The notes under the pieces were generated by a model. The model worked only from the letters and a program-made list of their open reading frames with translations, was not told the origin of the DNA and searched no databases. Made by a program: the position numbers and the translations under genes. From the NCBI GenBank assembly GCA_003105225.1, contig PQAK01000037.1:1-11241 (forward strand): a DNA stretch of 11,241 nt, in the 5' to 3' direction. Of this stretch, positions 1 to 6,482 are shown one piece after another (the first letter of the stretch is position 1; each line of letters opens with the position of its first letter). The stretch is from Deltaproteobacteria bacterium (GTDB lineage Bacteria > Desulfobacterota > Deferrimicrobia > Deferrimicrobiales > Deferrimicrobiaceae).

Positions 1-34
1 GGTCCCCCATCGTGATGGCGATCTTCGGCAGCAT
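1..34 (-). CDS. pdxA: PdxA, 4-hydroxythreonine-4-phosphate dehydrogenase (N-terminal fragment, cut by window edge)
   Basis: Seen: on the minus strand an ATG at 34-32 opens a frame reading MLPKIAITMGD and then a partial proline codon before the window ends. This matches the very characteristic start of PdxA (K/R-I-A-I-T-M-G-D-P). Known: PdxA oxidises 4-phosphohydroxy-L-threonine with NAD in the DXP-dependent pathway to pyridoxal phosphate, in the cytoplasm. Context: it begins 38 bp after the stop of a SurA-like gene, the same neighbour order as surA-pdxA in enterobacteria, which supports the call. The frame is also open upstream of the ATG, but the family start fits the ATG. The Shine-Dalgarno is weak (a GGGAA a few bases upstream). 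Only 11 residues are visible, so integrity and catalytic residues cannot be judged. Confidence 0.85.
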   Translation of the reverse strand, partial: MLPKIAITMGD

Positions 35-72
35 GATGTTCCCGTGGTCCGGGTTCGCGCGGCGGAAGCCGG

Positions 73-1047
73 TCAGAGCCGGACGTCGATCGAGGCCGAC
101 CGCTTCAGCTCCGAGAGGATGTCGGAATACGCCTTCTCGCTGCGTCGGTCGGTCAGCTCCTCGGTGAGGGATTCCTTCACGGCGGAGAAATCCCCGGGAG
201 TTCCCCCGCGGCGCTCCACGACCCTGAGGAGGAACGCCCCCGTCCCGGTGAAAAAGGGCGGGGAATACTCCCCGGCCCGGAGACGCCGGACTTCGCGCTG
301 AAGTTCCGGCAGCAGGTCTTCCGTCGGGACGAAATCGGCGGAATGGAGCTCCACGCCCGGGAACGCGGCCTTGGCCAGCCGGTGCGCTTCCGCGAGCGTC
401 CTCCCCGCGCGGACGGCATCCGCCGCCTGCTGGACGGCGATCCGCGCCTGCGCGGCTTCCTCCCCCTGCGGTCCGGAGCGGACCGGGAAGAAGAGCGTTT
501 CGAGGCGGACCTGCGCGCCGACGAGGAACCGCTCCGCGTTCTCCCGGAAGTAGTCCCGCACCTCGCCTTCCGTCACCGTGACTTCCTTGAACTTTCTCGC
601 CCGGACGATCGCCCCGCGCTCCATCTGCCAGCGCAACCGGGCGCGGTATCCCTCCAGGGTGATCCCGTCCCGGCCGAGGGCTTCCGTGAAATCGGCTTCC
701 GACATGTTGTTGCTCTTCCGCACCGACTCGACGGCTCGGGCGATCTCCGGGTCGGAGACCGCCTGGCCGGTCTTGGCGAGCTCCCGGCGAACCAGGACGG
801 AATCGACCAGCGCCTCGATCCAGTGGAGGATCCTGCGGCTGTCCTTCTCCTCGCGCAGGTAGAGGTCGGCGTCCCCCGCCGGGATCCCGAGCCCCTCTGC
901 CGCCGCGTCGCGCACTTCGGAAAACGTGATCGGCTCCTCCCCGACCACGGCCACGACCCCGTCGATCACCCGCGCATGGAGCGGGGAAACCGGCGCCGCG
1001 GCAAGGAGCAGCGCCAGCAGCACGGCGAAACGGACCTTTCCGATCAT
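73..1047 (-). CDS. SurA-like periplasmic chaperone (SurA N-terminal domain, degenerate parvulin domain)
   Basis: A 324-residue protein. Residues 1-25 are a Sec signal peptide: basic start (MIGKVR), hydrophobic core 7-19, and likely cleavage after L-H-A at 25. There is no lipobox cysteine, so a soluble periplasmic protein is expected. The mature start RVIDGVVAVVGEEPITFSEV (26-45) matches the SurA N-terminal pattern (vDkvvAvVn..vIt.sE), followed by the helical SurA_N region to about 170. Residues ~178-282 align with a parvulin (PpiC) fold, but the two histidine positions are T184 and F272, so prolyl isomerase activity is unlikely and a chaperone role for outer-membrane proteins is inferred. The start was chosen because the signal peptide begins there and its ATG overlaps the upstream stop as ATGA (1047-1044). 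The same frame stays open upstream through the preceding gene, but that stretch is Arg/Gly-rich shadow sequence. It is the third of three paralogues, directly upstream of pdxA. Confidence 0.88.
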   Translation of the reverse strand: MIGKVRFAVLLALLLAAAPVSPLHARVIDGVVAVVGEEPITFSEVRDAAAEGLGIPAGDADLYLREEKDSRRILHWIEALVDSVLVRRELAKTGQAVSDPEIARAVESVRKSNNMSEADFTEALGRDGITLEGYRARLRWQMERGAIVRARKFKEVTVTEGEVRDYFRENAERFLVGAQVRLETLFFPVRSGPQGEEAAQARIAVQQAADAVRAGRTLAEAHRLAKAAFPGVELHSADFVPTEDLLPELQREVRRLRAGEYSPPFFTGTGAFLLRVVERRGGTPGDFSAVKESLTEELTDRRSEKAYSDILSELKRSASIDVRL

Positions 1048-1063
1048 TTTCCCCCCCCTGCCA
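1044..1063 (-). other. G8A4 tract with -1 slippery heptamer form at the ATGA gene overlap
   Basis: Seen: in mRNA sense the upstream gene ends GCA GGG GGG GGA AAA TGA and the next gene starts ATG inside AAAATGA. The last G of GGG plus GGA AAA gives G GGA AAA at 1053-1047, which fits X XXY YYZ. After a one-base backward slip the next codon is ATG at 1047-1045, in frame with the downstream SurA-like gene. The G-run also serves as a Shine-Dalgarno-like purine tract close to that ATG, so plain termination-reinitiation explains the arrangement equally well. I see no strong downstream stem-loop (only a 4-bp GAAA/TTTC pairing) and no ideally spaced upstream stimulator. The sequence pattern is certain; a frameshifting function is speculative. 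Confidence 0.4.
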
Positions 1064-2015
1064 GCTTTTCGAGCAGCGCTTCCTCGACCTTGATGCTCGC
1101 CCTGCCCTCCTGGGACGTAAGCCAGGCACGGAACGCCTCTTCCCTGCGGGCGCGAAGCAGCTCTTCCCGTATCCGCGGCGCCTCGGCGGCAAGCGTCGGC
1201 TTTCCGGCCGGCTCCTTCCGCTCCACCTGGAAGAAACTGTAGCTCTGCTCGCGCACCACCACCCCGCTGACCCCTCCCTCCCGGAGCGGGAAGAGCTCCT
1301 CCGCGATTTCCGGGGGAAGGTCCTCGCGGGTGACGTCTCCCAGCTCCGCCACGGTGGGGCGGACGTCTCCCGCGGAAAACCGGAGAAGAACGTCCTCCGG
1401 CGCCGCCCCGTTCTCGATCCGCCCGCGCGCGTCGACGGCGCTTTCCTCGGAGGGGAACAGGAACTGGCGCACCCGGATCCTTTCGGGGCGCGAGAGCCGC
1501 CGTTCCTTCCGGCGGAAGGCCGCCTCCACTTCCTCGTCGGTCACCGCGGCCCGCGATGCGGCGATCGCGCCTGCGGCTTTCCGGTACAGGAGGGACCGCG
1601 CAAGCTCCCCCCGCCAGGCCTCCATGTCCATCCCGGCCTGGAGAAGGGCCTTCTCCAGCCCCCCGGCGGGAAAATCGGAGCGGTACCGCTCGACCTCCTT
1701 CTCCACTTCGGACCCCGCGACCGACACCCCCAGGCGCTTTCCTTCCTCGAGGACCACCACCCGATCGATCAGGCTGCGCAGCGCTTCCTGGATTTCCCGG
1801 CGGGCGGCGCTCCTGGCGGCAAGGGAAGGGGCGAGCCCCCGGCGGGCGGCGATCTCGTTTTTCAGATCCAACAGGGAGATGCGGGACCCGTTGACCTCGG
1901 CGACGGCGATTTCGGCGTCGGCCGGAGGCGGCTGCTCCCGCGAGCAGGAAAGGAAAAGGACCGCCAGCGCGGCGACGCATGCCATGCAGGAAAGACGGAC
2001 TGAAATGCGGCGCAT
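1044..2015 (-). CDS. SurA/PpiC-family predicted lipoprotein lacking the parvulin histidines
   Basis: A 323-residue protein. The N-terminus (MRRISVRL, then hydrophobic 9-22) ends at C24 in the context L-F-L-S-C. This is an acceptable but imperfect lipobox, followed by a Pro-rich linker, so an outer- or inner-membrane lipoprotein is likely. Residues 36-48 (AVAEVNGSRISLL) are the usual SurA_N start. Helical SurA_N sequence runs to ~170 and a degenerate parvulin-like domain covers ~178-268, with LGDVTREDLPPEI near 225-237. Where active parvulins carry His in SHILF and GYH, this protein has Q184 and S260, so a non-catalytic chaperone is inferred. The C-terminus is LAGGGK, encoded by a run of eight G and four A. 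The gene starts 19 bp after the upstream PpiC gene; GAGGAAAG, overlapping that gene's TGA, is the probable but rather distant ribosome-binding site. Its TGA overlaps the next ATG as ATGA. The exact client is unknown. Confidence 0.87.
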   Translation of the reverse strand: MRRISVRLSCMACVAALAVLFLSCSREQPPPADAEIAVAEVNGSRISLLDLKNEIAARRGLAPSLAARSAARREIQEALRSLIDRVVVLEEGKRLGVSVAGSEVEKEVERYRSDFPAGGLEKALLQAGMDMEAWRGELARSLLYRKAAGAIAASRAAVTDEEVEAAFRRKERRLSRPERIRVRQFLFPSEESAVDARGRIENGAAPEDVLLRFSAGDVRPTVAELGDVTREDLPPEIAEELFPLREGGVSGVVVREQSYSFFQVERKEPAGKPTLAAEAPRIREELLRARREEAFRAWLTSQEGRASIKVEEALLEKLAGGGK

Positions 2016-2034
2016 TCCGATAGAGACGCTTTCC

Positions 2035-2949
2035 TCAGCGCCCTCCGCCGGGAGCAGGGGCCCCCGAGGGTTGCGCCCCGCTGCCCGGGACCCGAGGAGT
2101 CAAGGACGCCGGCGGGGGGCCCTCTCCGCCGGGCGCCGCCAGCACCTGGATCCTGGCCTGCTTTTTCATCTGCGCCAGGAGCGATTCGAACGCTTCCCGC
2201 TGCGCCTGCTCCCGCAGCTCGGCCTCGATCTGCCCCTTCACCTCTTCGAAGGTCTGCATGCCGGCTGGCCGCTTCTCCCCCGCCCGGATCAGGTGATATC
2301 CGTAGACCGTCCGGACCGGGCCGGTCACCTTGCCGGCCGTGGCGGCGAACGCCGCCGCTTCGAACGCCTTGTCGAATTTCCCCCGCTCGATGAACCCGAG
2401 ATCGGCGGCAACGCCCTCCTCGCCCGGCGCTTCCTTCATTATCTCTTCGAACGGCACTCCGTTTTCCGCCTTCCGGGCCCACGCCTCGGCTTTCGACCGA
2501 TCCTTGAACAGCACGTGGCTCACCTTCACCCGCTCGTTCACCCGGAAGCTTTCCTGGTTGGTGTCGTAGAATTTCTTCAACGCTTCGTCGGACAGGCCGG
2601 GCGCGTTCTCCGTCACGTCGCGAAGCAGCGCCTCGAGCAGGATCGACCGGCGGGCCATGCTCAGCCGCTCGCGGATGTCTTCTCTACGGTCCATTCCGCG
2701 GCGCACCGCCTCCTGCATCAGAAGGTCCCGGGTGATCAGGCTCTCCAGAAACTGTTTCCTGCCTTCCCGGGTTTCCAGCATCGGCTGCACGTAGGGAGGC
2801 AGCGATTTGGCCTCCTCCTCGAGCATCGTCTCGGTGATGGGCTGGCCGTTCACCATCGCCAGGACCTTCTCCTGCTTGGCTTTCCCCGTACTGCAGGCCG
2901 AGAGCAACGGCAACGCGACTACGAGCAGCACCCAGGCCGCCTTGCGCAT
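2035..2949 (-). CDS. PpiC-type peptidyl-prolyl isomerase lipoprotein (PrsA-like)
   Basis: A 304-residue protein. The signal MRKAAWVLLVVALPLLSAC carries a textbook lipobox L-S-A-C with C19. Residues 29-40 (VLAMVNGQPITE) start the SurA_N-like domain, and the parvulin domain covers ~141-228. The parvulin domain keeps H145 in KVSHVLF and H219 in GYHLIRA, plus ADLGFIERGKF (182-192), so it is probably a catalytically competent cis-trans prolyl isomerase. Known: PrsA/SurA/PpiD relatives fold exported proteins outside the cytoplasm. Residues ~270-304 form a Pro/Gly/Ala/Ser-rich tail that looks disordered and is not part of the usual fold. It begins 53 bp after mfd, the widest gap in the window, with AAGGAG (2965-2960) ten bases before the ATG. 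It leads a run of three related genes and is the only one with both histidines. PrsA and SurA paralogues cannot be separated with certainty by eye. Confidence 0.94.
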   Translation of the reverse strand: MRKAAWVLLVVALPLLSACSTGKAKQEKVLAMVNGQPITETMLEEEAKSLPPYVQPMLETREGRKQFLESLITRDLLMQEAVRRGMDRREDIRERLSMARRSILLEALLRDVTENAPGLSDEALKKFYDTNQESFRVNERVKVSHVLFKDRSKAEAWARKAENGVPFEEIMKEAPGEEGVAADLGFIERGKFDKAFEAAAFAATAGKVTGPVRTVYGYHLIRAGEKRPAGMQTFEEVKGQIEAELREQAQREAFESLLAQMKKQARIQVLAAPGGEGPPPASLTPRVPGSGAQPSGAPAPGGGR

Positions 2950-2959
2950 CCCCTGAAAT

Positions 2960-2965
2960 CTCCTT
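2960..2965 (-). promoter_or_regulatory. Shine-Dalgarno of the PpiC lipoprotein gene
   Basis: The minus strand reads AAGGAG with ten bases before the ATG at 2949. It is one of the clearest ribosome-binding sites in the window and supports independent translation initiation after the mfd stop rather than coupling. Confidence 0.7.
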
Positions 2966-3001
2966 CCCGGGAACCCCGAGGGTCCGTGATGATAAAGGAA
3001 A

Positions 3002-3007
3002 ATTATA
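3002..3007 (-). promoter_or_regulatory. Candidate -10 hexamer (TATAAT) upstream of the PpiC/SurA genes
   Basis: Reading the minus strand, the end of mfd is AGC ATA TAA followed by TTTTCC. This contains an exact TATAAT at 3007-3002, overlapping the mfd stop codon. Such an A/T-rich hexamer stands out in this GC-rich sequence. It lies about 53 bases upstream of the PpiC lipoprotein ATG, leaving room for a short leader. A matching -35 is not evident: TTGAAC occurs, but with a 22-base spacer, which is too long for a standard sigma-70 promoter. An initiation point for the three SurA/PpiC genes and pdxA is therefore possible but unproven. Confidence 0.3.
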
Positions 3008-6000
3008 TGCTACGCCCCGGGGAAAAGCGGTTCAACAGGTTTTTGGCGGCGGAGAGCACGGCCTCCGGGGACTCTCCGGGGACCTTCATGGCCAGCACCT
3101 CCCCCCGAACGAAGGAGAACACCGCCTTCTCCCGCGTCACCCAGCGGATCAGGAGGCGCCGGTCGACCTCCGCCCGGTCCGAAAGGGCGAGGTAGAGCGC
3201 CCCGTCTCCCCGCTTCAACTCGCGGATGCCCGCATCCCGCATCCGTACCCGGAGGCGGGACAGGTCGCACAGCGCTTTCGCGGGCCCGGGAAGACGGCCG
3301 AACCGGTCGAGCAGCTCCAGCTCGAGCTCGTCGATCCCGTCGTCCGCGCGCGCCAAGGCCATTTTCCTGTAGAATTCCAGCCGGATCCCCGCCTCGGGGA
3401 TGTAATCGTCGGGCAGGAAGGCCGGAATCCTCAAATCGAGCTCCGGCTCCTCCTCCTCCGCGGCGGCCTTCCCGGAGAGCTCGGCCATCGACTCGGCCAG
3501 GAGCTGGGTGTACAGCTCGTACCCCACCTGGTGGATCTGCCCCGACTGGTCCTTGCCCAGCAGGTTCCCCGCCCCGCGGATCTCCAGGTCGTGGGAGGCG
3601 ATCTTGAAACCCGATCCCAGCTCGGTCAGCTCCTCGAGCACGGCCAGCCGCTGCATCGCGTGACGGGTCATCGCCACGTCCTTGGGCAGGAGGAAGTAGG
3701 CGTAGGCGCGGTGGCGGTCCCGTCCCACGCGGCCGCGCAGCTGGTAGAGCTGCGCCAGCCCGAACCGGTGCGCGTGGTTGACGAGGATCGTGTTCGCGTT
3801 GGCGATGTCCAGCCCCGCCTCGATGATCGCGGTGCACAGGAGGATGTCGGCGCGCCGCGCCGCGAAGTCGTCCATGGCGAGGGAGAGTGCCTCCTCGTCC
3901 ATCTGCCCGTGCGCCACGGCGATCCGGGCGTCCGGGAGGAGCTCCCGCAGGTACCGCTCCATCGCCGGGAGGGACTGCACCCGGTTGTGGACGAAGAAGA
4001 CCTGCCCGCCCCGCCGGATCTCCCGGTCGACGGCCTCCCGGATCGTCTCCTCCGCGAACGGCAGCACGAAGGTGCGGATGGAGAGCCGGTCCTCCGGCGG
4101 CGTGGCGATGATGCTGATGTCGCGGATCCCGGAGAACGCCATGTGCAGCGTGCGGGGGATCGGCGTGGCCGACAGCGTGAGCACGTCGACCGAGGCGCGC
4201 AGCTTCTTCAGCTGCTCCTTGTGCGCCACGCCGAACCGCTGCTCCTCGTCGATGACGACCAGCCCCAGGTCCCGGAAGGAGATGTCGCGCTGCAGGAGCC
4301 GGTGGGTCCCGATGACGATGTCGACCGCTCCGGCGGCAAGGTCCCGCACCGCCGCCGCCTGCTCCGTCTTCGAGCGGAAGCGGGAGAGGCTTTCCACCCG
4401 GACCGGGTAGCCGGCAAGGCGCCTCCGGAAGGTCTGGTAGTGCTGCTCCGCGAGGACCGTGGTGGGGACCAGGACCGCCGCCTGGCGTCCGTCGGCCACC
4501 ACCTTGAACGCGGCGCGGACGGCCACCTCGGTCTTGCCGTACCCCACGTCCCCGCAGATGAGGCGGTCCATCGGGCGGGACGACGTCAGGTCGCGCAGCA
4601 CCTCCTCGATCACCTTCTGCTGGTCGGGCGTCTCCTCGTGGTCGAACGCCGCCTCGAACTCCCGGAAGACGGCGTCGGGAGCGGCGCACGCCGGGCGGGA
4701 GGCCATCTGGCGCTTCGCCTGGACGGCGATCAGGTCCTGCGCCATCTCGAGGAGGGAATCGCGCACCCGCTGCTTGGCCCGCTGCCAGGCGGTTCCCCCC
4801 AGCCGCGCCAGGCGGGGCCGGTTCTCCTCGGAGGCGACGTAGCGCTGGACGCGCGACATCTTCTCCACCGGCACGAAGAGCCGGTCTCCCCCCGCGTACT
4901 CGAGGACGAGGAAATCCCCCTCCGTCCCGCCCGCCGGGCGCCGCAGCAGCCCGCGGTAGATCCCGATGCCGTGGTCCACGTGGACCGCCGGATCGTTCAC
5001 CCGCAGCTCCGCGAGCGAGAACTCCTCCGCGGGGGGCGCCGCCTCGCGGCGGCCCCTGCGGACCCGGGCCTTCTCGCCGAACACCTCCACCTCGGTGACC
5101 ACCGCCACGCCCAGCTCCGGGAGGCGGAATCCCCGGGTCGCCTCGGAACAGCACAAGGCGATCCCCTTGCCCCCTTCGAGCGATTCCTTCATCGTCGCCC
5201 CGGACGTCAGGGGAAGGGCGTACCGGCCGAGCAGCTCCTCCATCCGGTCGGACTGGGAGGGGGAAAGCGACGTCACGACGAAGCGCCTCCCCCGCTTCCA
5301 CCATTCCTTCGCCTCGGTGACCAGCGGCAGGAGCAGCCCCTCGGAGGCCGAGGTGGCGGTGCTCCTCCGGATATCCTCGTTCCCCTGCGCGTCGATCTCC
5401 CCGCGCACGGCGTCCTTCCGTTCGAAGGGGGCGACCTCGAGCGCATCGAAGCACAGGAGGGAGGCCTCGCGGAGCGTCCGCACGAACTCCTCCGGCGCCA
5501 CGAAAAGCTCCGCCGGGGACGGCAGGCCCTTCTCCCGTCCGGACTCCAGGTAATTCTCCTCGGCCTCCGCAAAAGCGTTGCGGGCCTGGGAACTGCAGGC
5601 GACGGAGTCGGCGACCGCGACGACGGCGTTTTCCGGAAGGTACTCGAAGACGGAGGCCGCGCGGCCGTAGAGGAAGGGAAGCATCGCGTCGGCCCCGTGG
5701 AACCGGATCCCCTGGCGGATCGCGTCCCGAAAATCCTGGGCGGCGAAGGACGCGGCCGCCGACAGGTACTCCGGCCGGGTGATCACCTGGGAGCAGGGAA
5801 GCACCGTCAGCTCCCCTCCTTCCTTGCGGGTCCGCTGGGTCTTCGGGTCGAACCAGCGCAGCGACTCCACGCGGTCGCCGTCGAGGGAAAGCCGCGCCGG
5901 CAGCGGGTGGGCCGGGCTGTAAATCTCCACGATCCCCCCCCGGACGGAGAAATCCCCGGCCTCCGCCGTCGAGGGAAGGCGCGCATACCCGAGTTCCGAG

Positions 6001-6467
6001 AGGTGGCGGGAGAAGAGGCCGACGTCGATGTCCATCCCCGGGACGATCCGGCGCACCGCGCCCCGGAACGCCTCCCGGGGGAGCGTCTTCTCGAGGACCG
6101 CCTCCACCGGGGCAACCAGGATGGCCGGGGGGGGCCCCCCGATCCGGAAGAGCGCCCGCATCCGGTCGTGGACCGCCGGCGCATACGGCGGCATCGCCTC
6201 GTACGGCGCGACCTCCCCCGAAGGGAACAGGGCGCAACGCTCCTCCCCGAGGTACGCCGCGACCTCGCGGAAACTCTCCTCCGCCTCGGCAACGGTGGGG
6301 GTCAGGAACAGGATGGGGCGCGCCAGGCGGGAGAGAAGCGTCCCGACCAGGAACGACCGGGCGCCGGCGGGCGCCCGAAGGACCTGGAGGCAAGTCCGCC
6401 CCGGCGTCTCCAGGGCGCGGGCCAGGTGCTCGAAGGAAAGGGACGGGGACGGCGTAAGAGGGGACAT
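3003..6467 (-). CDS. mfd: Mfd, transcription-repair coupling factor
   Basis: A full-length 1154-residue protein (E. coli Mfd is 1148). Known: Mfd is an ATP-driven DNA translocase that pushes stalled RNA polymerase off lesions and recruits UvrA. Seen: a UvrB-like N-terminal module at ~10-340, including the R-G-G segment near 176 in the UvrA-binding region. The RNA-polymerase-interaction domain begins near 484, with VHVDHGIGIY at 495-504. The helicase core carries Walker A GDVGYGKTE (639-647, K645), the DEEQ box (740-743), SAT (766-768) and motif VI QLRGRVGR (909-916). The TRCF C-terminal domain spans ~1010-1154. It follows nadA by 15 bp, and the nadA TGA is the nearest in-frame upstream stop, so the ATG at 6467 is the only good start. 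No convincing Shine-Dalgarno precedes it, suggesting coupling to nadA translation. The coding strand contains G6C8 (6140-6127), encoding GGPPP at 110-114. All key motifs are intact. Confidence 0.99.
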   Translation of the reverse strand: MSPLTPSPSLSFEHLARALETPGRTCLQVLRAPAGARSFLVGTLLSRLARPILFLTPTVAEAEESFREVAAYLGEERCALFPSGEVAPYEAMPPYAPAVHDRMRALFRIGGPPPAILVAPVEAVLEKTLPREAFRGAVRRIVPGMDIDVGLFSRHLSELGYARLPSTAEAGDFSVRGGIVEIYSPAHPLPARLSLDGDRVESLRWFDPKTQRTRKEGGELTVLPCSQVITRPEYLSAAASFAAQDFRDAIRQGIRFHGADAMLPFLYGRAASVFEYLPENAVVAVADSVACSSQARNAFAEAEENYLESGREKGLPSPAELFVAPEEFVRTLREASLLCFDALEVAPFERKDAVRGEIDAQGNEDIRRSTATSASEGLLLPLVTEAKEWWKRGRRFVVTSLSPSQSDRMEELLGRYALPLTSGATMKESLEGGKGIALCCSEATRGFRLPELGVAVVTEVEVFGEKARVRRGRREAAPPAEEFSLAELRVNDPAVHVDHGIGIYRGLLRRPAGGTEGDFLVLEYAGGDRLFVPVEKMSRVQRYVASEENRPRLARLGGTAWQRAKQRVRDSLLEMAQDLIAVQAKRQMASRPACAAPDAVFREFEAAFDHEETPDQQKVIEEVLRDLTSSRPMDRLICGDVGYGKTEVAVRAAFKVVADGRQAAVLVPTTVLAEQHYQTFRRRLAGYPVRVESLSRFRSKTEQAAAVRDLAAGAVDIVIGTHRLLQRDISFRDLGLVVIDEEQRFGVAHKEQLKKLRASVDVLTLSATPIPRTLHMAFSGIRDISIIATPPEDRLSIRTFVLPFAEETIREAVDREIRRGGQVFFVHNRVQSLPAMERYLRELLPDARIAVAHGQMDEEALSLAMDDFAARRADILLCTAIIEAGLDIANANTILVNHAHRFGLAQLYQLRGRVGRDRHRAYAYFLLPKDVAMTRHAMQRLAVLEELTELGSGFKIASHDLEIRGAGNLLGKDQSGQIHQVGYELYTQLLAESMAELSGKAAAEEEEPELDLRIPAFLPDDYIPEAGIRLEFYRKMALARADDGIDELELELLDRFGRLPGPAKALCDLSRLRVRMRDAGIRELKRGDGALYLALSDRAEVDRRLLIRWVTREKAVFSFVRGEVLAMKVPGESPEAVLSAAKNLLNRFSPGRSI

Positions 6468-6482
6468 CCGCGGCAGGGGCTT

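Noticed and set aside
1048..1980. N-terminal extension of the third SurA-like protein, whose frame stays open to 1980
   Set aside because: The extension is an out-of-frame Arg/Gly-rich reading of the preceding gene. The signal peptide begins at the ATG at 1047, so initiation there is far more likely. Only the slippage possibility at the junction is kept as a finding.
2950..3002. A rho-independent terminator after mfd
   Set aside because: GGACCC...GGGTTCC can pair only imperfectly, and no T-run follows it. The T-rich stretch comes before the possible stem, right after the mfd stop, so it does not have terminator layout.
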